This document shows positions 44,275 to 53,237 of a stretch of DNA of 64,000 nucleotides, piece by piece. Within the stretch, counting starts at the first letter, position 1. Each line of letters opens with the position of its first letter. Made by a program: the position numbers and the translations under genes. This stretch comes from Burkholderia sp. Ac-20365 (GTDB lineage: Bacteria; Pseudomonadota; Gammaproteobacteria; Burkholderiales; Burkholderiaceae). The stretch covers positions 1-64,000 of the forward strand of contig NZ_JAAGPI010000024.1 of the NCBI RefSeq assembly GCF_017104715.1, in the 5' to 3' direction. A model generated the notes under the pieces. The model saw only the letters and a program-made list of their open reading frames with translations. It was not told the DNA's origin and ran no database searches.

Positions 44275-44976
44275 TCATCCGTTCGATTGCGCGAGCGCCC
44301 GCAGCGCCGCGAACATCAGCTCCGCGCGTCGCCAGTCTTCGGGCGTGTCGATGTCCTGCACGAGATGGCGCGGCAGTACGACGGGCATCGACAACGGTGA
44401 AAACAGCGTGTCGCCGCGCTGCCATGCCGGTGTGCGTCCCCAATAGAACTGGCCTGCGTCATGCCAGGTTTCCGGCAAGTCCTGCGAGCGCGTCAGACGG
44501 TGTTCGGGATAGACGGCATCGAGCCCACCGTCCGCCGTCAGGCGTAGGGCGCGCTGCACGGGAAACGCGAAGGTCGTCACCGAAAACGCATAAGACTTCT
44601 CGCGATGCGCTTCGAGCATCGCGATGCCTTCACGAAGATAACGAACGTCGATGAACGGCGCAGTGGCGTAAATACAGCACGCGTAATCGTATGGCTCGTC
44701 GAGCGCGCTCAACGCGTGCTGCACCACTTCGAGCGTGCCGGCGTGATCGTTGGAGAGTTCGGCGGGGCGCATGAACGGCGTCTGCGCGCCGTAATCGCGC
44801 GCAACGGCCGCGATGTCTTCGCTGTCGGTGCTGACCACGACGCGATCGAACAGCGCGCTATCGAGCGCTGCGCGAATCGAATGCGCGATGATGGGCACGC
44901 CGTCGAACAGGCGAACGTTCTTGTGCGGAATGCGCTTGCTGCCGCCGCGCGCGGGAATGATGGCGACGCGGCTCAT
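44275..44976 (-). CDS. pseF: Pseudaminic acid cytidylyltransferase
   Basis: 233 residues from the ATG at 44976, which overlaps the pseC stop as ATGA. The CMP-sugar synthetase signature AIIPARGGSKRIPHKNVRLF opens the protein, followed by VVVSTDSEDIAAVARDYGA and CCIYATAPFIDVRYL. The C-terminal VQDIDTPEDWRRAELMF is typical of PseF/NeuA. It activates the nonulosonic acid with CTP. Pse rather than Neu specificity follows from the pathway neighbours. Confidence 0.91.
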   Translation of the reverse strand: MSRVAIIPARGGSKRIPHKNVRLFDGVPIIAHSIRAALDSALFDRVVVSTDSEDIAAVARDYGAQTPFMRPAELSNDHAGTLEVVQHALSALDEPYDYACCIYATAPFIDVRYLREGIAMLEAHREKSYAFSVTTFAFPVQRALRLTADGGLDAVYPEHRLTRSQDLPETWHDAGQFYWGRTPAWQRGDTLFSPLSMPVVLPRHLVQDIDTPEDWRRAELMFAALRALAQSNG

Positions 44977-46127
44977 GCGAGCACCCGCTTCAGTTCCGTC
45001 ACCACGCGATCCTGCTGCGCATCGGTGAGGCTCGCGTAGAGCGGCAGGCTGAGCGCCTCGCGGTAATACTGCTCCGCTTGCGGAAAATCGCCGGGCTCGA
45101 AGCCGAGGCGGCGATAGTACGGCTGCAGATGAACCGGAATGTAGTGAACATTGACGCCGATATCGGCGCGGCGCAACGCATCGAACACTGCGCGGCGATC
45201 GTCGTTCTTCACGCGCACGACATAGAGATGCCACGCGGAATCGTCGAGCGCGTCGAGCTGCGGCAATTGCAGCGGCAGGTTCTTCAACAGCGCGCCGTAG
45301 CGTTGTACCAGTTCGCGGCGTCGCGCGAGAAAGCCGTCCAGACGCTTGAGTTGCGACAGCCCGAGCGCCGCCTGGATATCGGTGATCCGGTAGTTGAAAC
45401 CCAGCTCCTGCATCTCGTACGACCACGCGCCTTCGTCAGGCGTATCCATCTGCGCGGCGTCCCGCGTAATGCCGTGACTGCGCAGACGGCGCAGGCGATC
45501 GCACAACGCGGGATCGCTGGTCAGCACGGCGCCGCCCTCACCCGTCGTCACGATCTTCACCGGATGAAAACTGAATACCGTCATGTGCGCGTACTCGCCG
45601 CAACCGACGGGCCGCCCCGCGTACGTTGCACCGACGGCATGCGATGCATCTTCGATCACGGTGAAACCGTACTCGTCGGACAGACGCTTCACGTGCTTCA
45701 TGTCGCAACTGCGGCCCGCGAACGCCACGGGAATCACCACTTTCGGCAAGGTGCCGGCCGGGCGCGCCGCCTTCAGCTTCGCTTCGAGTGCGTTTGCGTC
45801 CATGCACCACGTAAGCGGATCGATATCGACGAAATCGACTTCCGCGCCGCAGTACCGGCCGCAATTCGCCGAGGCGACGAACGTGTTCGGCACCGTCCAC
45901 AGCCGGTCGCCCGGTTCCAGCCCGGCGGCGACACACGCGATATGCAACGCCGCCGTCGCGTTACACACGGCGACGGCGTGACGAGCGCCGGCGCGGCTGG
46001 CCAGCGCTTCTTCGAACGCGGCGATCGCCGGGCCTTGCGTGAGCCAGTCGGAGCGCAACACGGCTTCGACGGCCGCGATGTCCTCGGCGTCGATCGACTG
46101 CCGGCCGTACGGAATGAACGCACTCAT
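44973..46127 (-). CDS. pseC: UDP-4-amino-4,6-dideoxy-N-acetyl-beta-L-altrosamine transaminase
   Basis: 384 residues, a DegT/DnrJ/EryC1-type PLP aminotransferase. The N-terminal MSAFIPYGRQSIDAEDIAAV and SDWLTQGPAIAAFEEALA are typical of PseC. PLP ligands include D160 in VIEDASHAVGA, and the Schiff-base lysine is K191 in FSFHPVKIVTTGEGG. It aminates the 4-keto product of PseB. Its start overlaps the pseB stop by 4 bases, and its stop overlaps the pseF start likewise. Confidence 0.94.
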   Translation of the reverse strand: MSAFIPYGRQSIDAEDIAAVEAVLRSDWLTQGPAIAAFEEALASRAGARHAVAVCNATAALHIACVAAGLEPGDRLWTVPNTFVASANCGRYCGAEVDFVDIDPLTWCMDANALEAKLKAARPAGTLPKVVIPVAFAGRSCDMKHVKRLSDEYGFTVIEDASHAVGATYAGRPVGCGEYAHMTVFSFHPVKIVTTGEGGAVLTSDPALCDRLRRLRSHGITRDAAQMDTPDEGAWSYEMQELGFNYRITDIQAALGLSQLKRLDGFLARRRELVQRYGALLKNLPLQLPQLDALDDSAWHLYVVRVKNDDRRAVFDALRRADIGVNVHYIPVHLQPYYRRLGFEPGDFPQAEQYYREALSLPLYASLTDAQQDRVVTELKRVLA

Positions 46128-47119
46128 GGATGTTGCTTGTCGAGGGCAGCCAGTTCGTCCACCGTGAGGAACCAGCCGTTGTTGTCGGAGGTGTACTTGA
46201 AGCCTTCCGTGACGCGCTTGCCGGTCTCGCCCATGCCGTTCGTCGCGTACTCGCTTTGCACGACAAAGCGGATCGCCGGCGTGATGACGTAGTGGTCGTG
46301 ATATTCGAGCGTGTGCAGGCTGTCGTCACGGGCGATCATCATTTCGTGCAGCTTCTCGCCGGGTCGAATGCCGATCACGTGCTGATCGAGTTCGGGCGCC
46401 ATCGCCTTCGCCAGATCGACGATTTTCACCGACGGAATCTTCGGCACGAAGATCTCGCCGCCCTGCATGCGCTGGAAGTTCTTCAGCACGAAGTCCACGC
46501 CGTGATCGAGCGTGATCCAGAAGCGCGTCATGCGCTGATCGGTGATCGGCAGGCTCTTCGCCTCTTCGGCGATCAGCTTGCGGAAGAACGGCACGACCGA
46601 GCCGCGCGACCCCACCACGTTGCCATAGCGCACGACGGCGAAGCGGGTGCGATGTTTGCCGACCAGATTGTTTGCCGCCACGAACAGCTTGTCGGACAGC
46701 AGCTTGGTCGCGCCGTACAGGTTGATCGGGCTCGCGGCCTTGTCGGTGGACAGCGCGATCACTTTCTCGACGCCGTTTTCGATCGCGGCATTGATCACGT
46801 TTTCAGCGCCCGTCACGTTGGTGCGGATGCATTCCGTCGGGTTGTATTCGGCGGCGGGCACCTGCTTGAGCGCGGCAGCGTGCACCACGTAATCGATGCC
46901 GCGCATGGCCTGACGCAGACGCTCGGCGTCGCGCACATCGCCGAGGAAATAGCGCATGCACGGCGCGTCGAATTTCTGTTGCATTTCGTATTGCTTCAGC
47001 TCGTCGCGCGAAAACACCACGACACGCGATGGCTTGTATTGCGCCAGCACCGCCGAAATGAACTTATGGCCGAAGGAACCCGTGCCACCCGTGATCAGAA
47101 TTGCCTTGTTGTCCAACAT
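46124..47119 (-). CDS. pseB: UDP-N-acetylglucosamine 4,6-dehydratase (5-inverting)
   Basis: 331 residues. A short SDR of the FlaA1/PseB type: ILITGGTGSFGHKFISAV binds NADP, and the catalytic set T125, D126, K127 (LSTDKAASP) with Y135 and K139 (NLYGATK) is intact. The small size without membrane segments separates it from PglF-like dehydratases. It makes UDP-2-acetamido-2,6-dideoxy-beta-L-arabino-hexos-4-ulose, the first committed step to pseudaminic acid. It follows the formyltransferase gene by 63 bases. Confidence 0.95.
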   Translation of the reverse strand: MLDNKAILITGGTGSFGHKFISAVLAQYKPSRVVVFSRDELKQYEMQQKFDAPCMRYFLGDVRDAERLRQAMRGIDYVVHAAALKQVPAAEYNPTECIRTNVTGAENVINAAIENGVEKVIALSTDKAASPINLYGATKLLSDKLFVAANNLVGKHRTRFAVVRYGNVVGSRGSVVPFFRKLIAEEAKSLPITDQRMTRFWITLDHGVDFVLKNFQRMQGGEIFVPKIPSVKIVDLAKAMAPELDQHVIGIRPGEKLHEMMIARDDSLHTLEYHDHYVITPAIRFVVQSEYATNGMGETGKRVTEGFKYTSDNNGWFLTVDELAALDKQHP

Positions 47120-47182
47120 TGTTCGCTTCCTTGATATCGAGCCGTACTTCTCGTGAACCGCGTATGCGTCCCGGTTGCCCGT

Positions 47183-47803
47183 TTATGCGTTGTCATGCCC
47201 TTGCGCCGTCCCGCTGAGCAGCGCGCGGTGACGCTGCCGCAGAACCGGGATCGGCACGTTCCATCCTTCGTCGCCCAGCAGCGCATCCTTGAGCGCCGCG
47301 AATTCGCTTGCACGGTGAAACGTGCCGGTGCCCGTCTGCGAGCGCGGCGCGATTCGCCCGTCGCGCAACGACGGCCAGTTGTCGATGAACAGCTCGCCGA
47401 TCGTCTGCTGCAAGGTCGCGTAGCTGCTGCCGAGCGTCTCGCGGTTCTCGTCGAACGAAACTTCGCGTTGCAGCAGAATCGCGCCCGTATCGATGCCCTC
47501 GTCGATCAGGTGGATCGATACGCCTTTGGGCGTGTCGTCGAGGAACGACCACAGGTTCGGGTCCGCGCCGCGGTTGTAGGGCAACAGCGAGATATGGAGG
47601 TTGATGAACCGGCCCGGCGCGGCGGCAAGCACGTCTCGCTTCAGAATGTGACGGTACGAGTGACTTACAATCAGGTCCGGCGCGAGCGCGGCAACATCCT
47701 GAGCGCTCAACGGCGTCTCCCGCACAGTGAGCGCTTCGCGTTGGCCGAGCCAGCCGGCCAGCGGCCGCGCCGCCTCGCCACTCGTCAAAAACAGTACTTT
47801 CAT
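47183..47803 (-). CDS. Small formyltransferase (10-formyl-THF dependent), probably sugar-directed
   Basis: 206 residues from the ATG at 47803 (MKVLFLTSGEAARPL); the in-frame extension upstream overlaps an opposite gene and is unrelated. Single formyl-transferase domain: the catalytic triad N68, H70 and D105 lies in INLHISLLPYNRG and HLIDEGIDTGAI. It lacks the C-terminal domain of Met-tRNA formyltransferase. Small relatives N-formylate amino sugars on nucleotide carriers (VioF/WbkC type). It heads the pse operon, where the usual acetyltransferase PseH is absent, so the PseC product is the likely acceptor. That is inference. Confidence 0.86.
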   Translation of the reverse strand: MKVLFLTSGEAARPLAGWLGQREALTVRETPLSAQDVAALAPDLIVSHSYRHILKRDVLAAAPGRFINLHISLLPYNRGADPNLWSFLDDTPKGVSIHLIDEGIDTGAILLQREVSFDENRETLGSSYATLQQTIGELFIDNWPSLRDGRIAPRSQTGTGTFHRASEFAALKDALLGDEGWNVPIPVLRQRHRALLSGTAQGHDNA

Positions 47804-47809
47804 TTGCCT

Positions 47810-48406
47810 ATGCCGAACCCTGTAGATTTCACCGACGCCCGCTACGACGCCGTCGTGGTCCTCGCAAATCTGATGGATGCGGACGGAACCCTGAACGACG
47901 AAACCCGCGCACGCGTAGACCTCGGCATCGAGGCGATGAAAACCGCCAGCGCGCCCTTGCTCGTGATGTGCGGCTGGGCCTATCGCGACGACTCGGACAT
48001 CTGCATCGCGGACGCCATGCGGCGCTATGCACTCGAATACACGCAGCTCGATGCGTCGCGAGTGATCGCCGAAACCACGTCTCGCGACACCGTCGGCGAC
48101 GCCGTCTTCACGCGGCGCAATCTCGCTGCCACGTTCGACGGCCCGCGCATACTCGTTGCCACGAGCGCCTATCACGCGGCCCGCACGCTCGAAATCTTCA
48201 CCTTTGTCTACGGCCCTTCATTCCACATCGACGTCGCAGGCGCCGGCGATCCACCGACTGCCGCGCAGCTGGCCAGCGAAGCACGCTCGCTCGACGCGTT
48301 TCGCGCCACCTTCTCGGGCGTCGCGTCTGGCGACGGCGATGCGATCTTCGAGCGGTTGCGCGAGCGTCATCCGTTCTACAACGGCGACGTCTATCCTCGC
48401 GTCTGA
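47810..48406 (+). CDS. YdcF/ElyC/SanA-like DUF218 protein
   Basis: 198 residues from the ATG at 47810. The N-terminus reads DAVVVLANLMDADGTLNDETRARVDLGIE and the centre VIAETTSRDTVGDAVFTRRNL followed by ILVATSAYHAARTLEIF, which is the DUF218 pattern (VVLG, ET-x-NT, VTS-x-H-x-RA). Members are linked to envelope maintenance, but this one has no membrane anchor. Its start is only 6 bases from the oppositely oriented formyltransferase start. Ribosome-binding site weak. Confidence 0.83.
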   Translation: MPNPVDFTDARYDAVVVLANLMDADGTLNDETRARVDLGIEAMKTASAPLLVMCGWAYRDDSDICIADAMRRYALEYTQLDASRVIAETTSRDTVGDAVFTRRNLAATFDGPRILVATSAYHAARTLEIFTFVYGPSFHIDVAGAGDPPTAAQLASEARSLDAFRATFSGVASGDGDAIFERLRERHPFYNGDVYPRV

Positions 48407-48668
48407 TGCGGCGCACTGCCGTCCGTCAGCTGTCCACTTACGACGCAATCCCTGTAACACGGAAGGCAGTATCGATGACATCCGGAAAAAACGACGCGTG
48501 GAAATGCGGGCGAAAAGCGGCCCAATTCGGTCGATAAAGCGGGCTGCGTGAGACGCCGCCGACGGGCCGCCAGCCGGGCCGTCCGCCCTGCGCGGTGGCC
48601 TGTCGGGCTGTCGCTTTGCGCGTTGGGCGGCTAACATCTCAACTTGGATCGAACCAGAGGAGCCATGC
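48407..48668. other. Gap before the alginate-lyase-family gene
   Basis: About 260 bases; no gene or clear hairpin seen. The end carries CCAGAGGAGCC as a ribosome-binding site for the gene at 48669. Confidence 0.4.
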
Positions 48669-49805
48669 ATGAAGCGAAACGGTCAGGCGCCGATACGCCG
48701 TAGCGCGCGCGCGCCGTCGACGCGTCCGTTTCTTCCACGCAGTGCCGCCACGCTGCTCGCCGTGGCAGTGTGTGCGCTGTCGCCGGGGATGGCCCACGCC
48801 GCCATGAACCTCTGCGCCGCGCCGGCGCTGCAAACCAGCGAACGCACCAATGCCGATCCGGGCGTCAAGGCTCTGGTGAGCAATGTCCAGGCGCAGCTGA
48901 ACGCGCCCGCGCATGCCGTGCCCCGGTTGCACACGGAAGGCACGCTGCCGCACGAGGGCATCTACGACCAGAGCAAGGAAGCGGAAAAAGATCTCGATCT
49001 GTTGCGCGACGCCGCGCTCGCATGGCGCGCGACCAGCGACGACCGCTATCTGAAGCTGGTCGATCGCCTGCTGTATGCGTGGGTGACGACCTACCAGCCG
49101 TCGTTCAATCCGATCGACGAAACGCCATTCGAAGGGCTGATCCTCGCCTACGACATGACGGCCAGCGCGCTGCCCGTGAAGACACGCAACGCGACGATGG
49201 CCTTTCTGACGAAGCTCGCAAACGGCTACATCGCGCAGATCGACGCGCAAAAGCGCCCGTTGACGGGCACGTTCCGCAACAACTGGCAGAGCCACCGCGT
49301 GAAGCTGATTTCGATGGCCGCCTTTACGCTCGACAACCGCAAGTTGATCGAGTCGGCGCAGCGCCTCTACGTCGAACACATCAACGACAACATCGCGCCT
49401 GACGGCACGACTGTCGATTTCGGCGAGCGTGATGCGCTGCACTACGTGACCTACGATCTGCAACCGCTCGTGACGGCCGCGCTCGCTGCGCGCCGCCACA
49501 ACCGCAACTGGCTGAATGAACGCGCGCCTGGCGGCGCAACGCTCGCCGCCGCATTGAACTGGCTGACGCCATACGCTACGGGCGAAAAGACGCACGAAGA
49601 GTTCGTACACTCGAGCGTGCCCTTCGACGCGAAGCGCCGCGAGGCCGGGTTGCCCGGCTATAGTGGTCAGTGGGATCCCAAAAACGCGGCGGAGTTGTAT
49701 CACCTCGCCGCACGGCTCGATGGGCGCTATTTGCCCATCGCGCGACAACTGGCACCGACGCCGCCCGCGTGGCTCGCCGTGTGCCTGCCGTTGCCCGCGC
49801 GTTGA
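48669..49805 (+). CDS. Exported alginate lyase family protein
   Basis: 378 residues. A long twin-basic N-terminus precedes a Sec-type signal peptide (hydrophobic TLLAVAVCALSPGMAHA, cleavage near residue 45). The mature protein is an (alpha/alpha)-barrel of the alginate lyase family: the motif NNWQSHR at 204-210 contains the conserved Asn and His, and FGERDALHYVTYDLQPL supplies the Tyr/His region. It should cleave or bind an acidic polysaccharide in the periplasm. No alginate biosynthesis genes are visible, so its substrate is open. Confidence 0.85.
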   Translation: MKRNGQAPIRRSARAPSTRPFLPRSAATLLAVAVCALSPGMAHAAMNLCAAPALQTSERTNADPGVKALVSNVQAQLNAPAHAVPRLHTEGTLPHEGIYDQSKEAEKDLDLLRDAALAWRATSDDRYLKLVDRLLYAWVTTYQPSFNPIDETPFEGLILAYDMTASALPVKTRNATMAFLTKLANGYIAQIDAQKRPLTGTFRNNWQSHRVKLISMAAFTLDNRKLIESAQRLYVEHINDNIAPDGTTVDFGERDALHYVTYDLQPLVTAALAARRHNRNWLNERAPGGATLAAALNWLTPYATGEKTHEEFVHSSVPFDAKRREAGLPGYSGQWDPKNAAELYHLAARLDGRYLPIARQLAPTPPAWLAVCLPLPAR

Positions 49806-49886
49806 TCACGCGCGGCGCATCGGCGCATTGAGCTGCCGCGCTACCCGCGCAGTGCAGCACAGACGAACTTTCTAGCAGGAGCAGTG

Positions 49887-51275
49887 ATGGCAGTCAGCGT
49901 TTTCGATCTTTTCAAAGTCGGCATTGGCCCGTCGAGTTCTCACACGGTCGGTCCCATGCGCGCCGCGCTGATGTTCGCGCAAGGGCTCGAGCGCGACGGA
50001 CTGCTGGCGAACACGGCATCGGTGAAAGTCGATCTGTACGGGTCGCTCGGTGCGACGGGCAAAGGCCACGGCACCGATCGCGGCGTGATGCTCGGCCTGC
50101 TCGGCGACGCACCCGATACCGTCGATCCCGAAACCATCGCGGCCCGCCTCGAACAGGTCCGCACGTCACGCACGCTCGCGCTGCTCGGCACGCATCCGGT
50201 GCCGTTCGTGCTGAAGGACAACATTTCGTTCTATCGACAGGCGCTGCCCGAGCATCCGAACGGCCTCAAGCTGCGTGCATTCGATGCGAACGGCGAGACG
50301 CTGCGCGAATCGACGTATCTGTCTGTCGGCGGCGGTTTTGTCGTGACGGCGGGCGCGCCGAATACGAAAGTGCTGTCGGCTGTCGAGCAATTGCCGCATC
50401 CGTTCCGCACCGGCGCTGAATTGCTCGAGATGTGCAAAACGACGGGCAAGAGCATCGCGCAACTGATGTGGGACAACGAGCGCGCGTGGCACACGGAAGA
50501 AGAAACGCGCGCGGGTCTGCTGAAGATCTGGGACGTGATGCAATCGTGCGTCGCGCGCGGCTGCGGCATCAATAACCCCGACGCGGACGGCAATCTGCCC
50601 GGCCCGTTCCAGGTGAAGCGCCGCGCGCCGCAACTATATCGCGCGCTGACGGGCAATCCGGAGCGTGCGTTGCAAGATCCGCTGTCGATGGTCGACTGGA
50701 TCAACCTGTACGCGATCGCCGTCAACGAAGAGAATGCCGCGGGCGGCCGTGTCGTCACCGCGCCGACCAATGGCGCTGCGGGCATCATCCCGGCCGTGCT
50801 GCATTACTACACGCGCTTCATGCCGAACGCGAACCAGCAAGGCGTGTTCGACTTCCTGATGACGGCGGCGGCGATCGGCATTCTGTACAAGCTGAACGCG
50901 TCGATCTCGGGCGCGGAAGTCGGCTGTCAGGGTGAAGTCGGCGTCGCGTGTTCGATGGCAGCGGGCGCGCTCGCGGCCGTGATGGGCGGCACGCCGTTGC
51001 AGGTGGAAAACGCTGCGGAAATCGGCATGGAACACAATCTGGGCCTCACGTGCGACCCGGTCGGCGGGATGGTGCAGATTCCGTGCATCGAGCGCAACGC
51101 GATGGCGTCGGTGAAGGCGGTGAACGCAGCGCGTATGGCGCTGCGCGGCGACGGCAGCCATTACGTCTCGCTCGATTCCGTCATCAAGACGATGCGCGAA
51201 ACGGGCGCCGACATGAAGACCAAGTACAAGGAAACGTCGCGCGGCGGGCTGGCGGTGAACATCATCGAATGTTGA
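49887..51275 (+). CDS. sdaA: L-serine ammonia-lyase (iron-sulfur type)
   Basis: 462 residues from the ATG at 49887, with AGGAG 5 bases upstream; a GTG one codon earlier is too close to that site. It deaminates serine to pyruvate. The N-terminal beta domain has SVFDLFKVGIGPSSSHTVGP. The catalytic alpha domain has PTNGAAGIIPAVLHYY and the cluster cysteines in GCQGEVGVACSMAAG and LTCDPVGGMVQIPCIERNA. The fused single chain is the E. coli SdaA/SdaB type. Glycine cleavage genes lie 10 kb away, not in the same unit. Confidence 0.96.
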   Translation: MAVSVFDLFKVGIGPSSSHTVGPMRAALMFAQGLERDGLLANTASVKVDLYGSLGATGKGHGTDRGVMLGLLGDAPDTVDPETIAARLEQVRTSRTLALLGTHPVPFVLKDNISFYRQALPEHPNGLKLRAFDANGETLRESTYLSVGGGFVVTAGAPNTKVLSAVEQLPHPFRTGAELLEMCKTTGKSIAQLMWDNERAWHTEEETRAGLLKIWDVMQSCVARGCGINNPDADGNLPGPFQVKRRAPQLYRALTGNPERALQDPLSMVDWINLYAIAVNEENAAGGRVVTAPTNGAAGIIPAVLHYYTRFMPNANQQGVFDFLMTAAAIGILYKLNASISGAEVGCQGEVGVACSMAAGALAAVMGGTPLQVENAAEIGMEHNLGLTCDPVGGMVQIPCIERNAMASVKAVNAARMALRGDGSHYVSLDSVIKTMRETGADMKTKYKETSRGGLAVNIIEC

Positions 51276-51352
51276 TGCCGCTTTTACGCATGACACCTGA
51301 AAGGGACTCGGCGTAAGCTGTCGAAGCTCTTCTGACTGGAGGTGTCTTCGCA

Positions 51353-53053
51353 ATGTCGCTGTCTTCCGATGCATCAAATATGACTACCGGCGCGCGTCTG
51401 ATGGTCGACGCGCTGCTGACGCATGGCGTCGAGCGCGTGTTCTGCGTGCCCGGCGAGAGTTTTCTGGCGGTACTCGATTCACTGCACGACGAGACGTCGC
51501 AAATCCAGACGGTCGTGTGCCGCCACGAAGCGGCCGCGGCCAACATGGCGGAAGCCGTCGGCAAACTGACGGGCCGACCGGGCGTCGCCATCGTCACGCG
51601 CGGACCGGGCGCGACGCACGCATCGATTGGCGTGCACACTGCGTTTCAGGACTCGACGCCGATGATTTTGCTGATCGGCCAGTGCGCGCGCGAGCATCTG
51701 GACCGCGAGGCATTTCAGGAAATCGACTATCGCCGCATGTTCGGCCAGATGGCGAAGTGGGTCGCGCAAATCGACGACGCCCGCCGCATCCCCGAGTACA
51801 TGAGCCACGCATTCCACACGGCAACATCGGGCCGACCGGGCCCCGTCGTGCTGTCGCTGCCGGAAGACATGTTGAGCGATGCGTGTGCCGCGATGCCGGG
51901 CGCACCCGCATATCAACGCGTGGCGGCGGCGCCGGCGCCGCAGCAGATCGAACGACTGCGCGGCCTGCTCGAAGGCGCGAAGAAACCGATGGTGATCGCG
52001 GGCGGCAGCGGCTGGACGCCGCAAGCGTGCGAGGACTTGCGCACCTTCATCGAAAACTGGCAATTGCCGATTGGTCTCGCATTCCGCTTCCAGGACACGC
52101 TCGACAACGAACACCCAAACTACGCGGGTGACGTGGGCCTCGGCATCAACCCGGCGCTTGCGAAGCGCATCGACGAAGCCGACGTGCTGCTCGCACTGGG
52201 TCCGCGACTCGGCGAAGCGACAACAGGCGGCTACACGCTGCTCGAGATTCCGAAGACGAAGCAGACGCTGATCCACGTGCATCAGGGCGCGGAAGAACTG
52301 GGCCGCGTCTACGCTGCCGATCTGCCGATTGTGTCGGGCATGCCGGAAATCGCGTCGATGCTTGCCCAACTGAAGCCATCGACGAAACTGGCGTGGGAAG
52401 GCTCGGCAAAAGAAGCGCACGACGCATACCTCGAATGGCGCAAGCCGCGCAAGATTCCAGGCGACGTGCAGATGGGCGAGATCATGCTGCAACTGCGTGA
52501 GCACCTGCCGAAGGACGCGATTCTCACCAACGGCGCGGGTAACTACGCAACGTGGCTGCATCGACATTTTGCGTACCGCCATTTCCGCTCACAACTCGCA
52601 CCGACAAGCGGCGCGATGGGCTACGGCGTACCGGCGGCGATCGCAGCGAAGTCGATGTATCCGGACCGAACGGTGGTGGCGTTTGCGGGTGATGGCTGCT
52701 TCATGATGTCGTCATCGGAGATTGCGACGGCGATGCAGTACGACTTGCCGGTGATCTTTATCGTCGTGAACAACAGCCAGTACGGCACGATCCGGATGCA
52801 TCAGGAGCGGCACTATCCGAACCGCGTACATGGAACGGGACTGACGAATCCGGACTTCGCGGCGTTTGCGAAATCATTCGGCGCACACGGCGAAACGGTG
52901 GAGCGCACGGAAGACTTCATGCCCGCATTCAAGCGCGCACAGGAATCGAAGAAACCGGCAGTGATCGAAGTCCGTCTGATTCAGGAGGCGAGCACACCGG
53001 GCGCAACACTGGAGCAGGTACGCGAGCAGGGCAAGAAACTGCGAGGCGAATAA
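51353..53053 (+). CDS. Thiamine-diphosphate enzyme of the acetolactate synthase family
   Basis: 566 residues. Three-domain TPP fold: the N-terminal Pyr domain with catalytic Glu E59 (VVCRHEAAAANMAEA), the central domain (PMVIAGGSGWTPQACEDL), and the C-terminal PP domain with the GDG-NN magnesium/TPP motif starting at G446-D447-G448 (FAGDGCFMMSSSEIATAMQ to IFIVVNNSQYGTIRMHQE). There is no regulatory subunit gene (ilvN) beside it and it lies after sdaA, so it may not be the biosynthetic IlvB. Oxalyl-CoA-, sulfoacetaldehyde- or acetolactate-type activities are all possible. Confidence 0.87.
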   Translation: MSLSSDASNMTTGARLMVDALLTHGVERVFCVPGESFLAVLDSLHDETSQIQTVVCRHEAAAANMAEAVGKLTGRPGVAIVTRGPGATHASIGVHTAFQDSTPMILLIGQCAREHLDREAFQEIDYRRMFGQMAKWVAQIDDARRIPEYMSHAFHTATSGRPGPVVLSLPEDMLSDACAAMPGAPAYQRVAAAPAPQQIERLRGLLEGAKKPMVIAGGSGWTPQACEDLRTFIENWQLPIGLAFRFQDTLDNEHPNYAGDVGLGINPALAKRIDEADVLLALGPRLGEATTGGYTLLEIPKTKQTLIHVHQGAEELGRVYAADLPIVSGMPEIASMLAQLKPSTKLAWEGSAKEAHDAYLEWRKPRKIPGDVQMGEIMLQLREHLPKDAILTNGAGNYATWLHRHFAYRHFRSQLAPTSGAMGYGVPAAIAAKSMYPDRTVVAFAGDGCFMMSSSEIATAMQYDLPVIFIVVNNSQYGTIRMHQERHYPNRVHGTGLTNPDFAAFAKSFGAHGETVERTEDFMPAFKRAQESKKPAVIEVRLIQEASTPGATLEQVREQGKKLRGE

Positions 53054-53112
53054 GCAGAAGCCACGGGCCGCCGGGGGCCCGTGGGCATTCGTCAAGCGGC
53101 TTGGTGTGAGCT

Positions 53113-53185
53113 GCTTTCTTTTGCCTACTTTTCTTTGCAGCAGCAAAGAAAAGTAGGTGCCGCCCCGCACAGGGGCAACGCGTGA
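53113..53185. repeat. Burkholderia-type intergenic inverted repeat
   Basis: A perfect 15-bp inverted repeat, CCTACTTTTCTTTGC (53124-53138) and GCAAAGAAAAGTAGG (53143-53157) with loop AGCA. It is followed by GCCGCCCCGCACAGGGGCAACGC, which contains a second small CCCC/GGGG hairpin. I recognise this composite as a dispersed repeat seen between genes in many Burkholderia and Paraburkholderia genomes. It may act as a terminator or small mobile repeat. Confidence 0.7.
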
Positions 53186-53237
53186 AGAACCAATAACAAG
53201 TCGCGGATGCCAACAACATAAGCCGCGAAAAAACACA

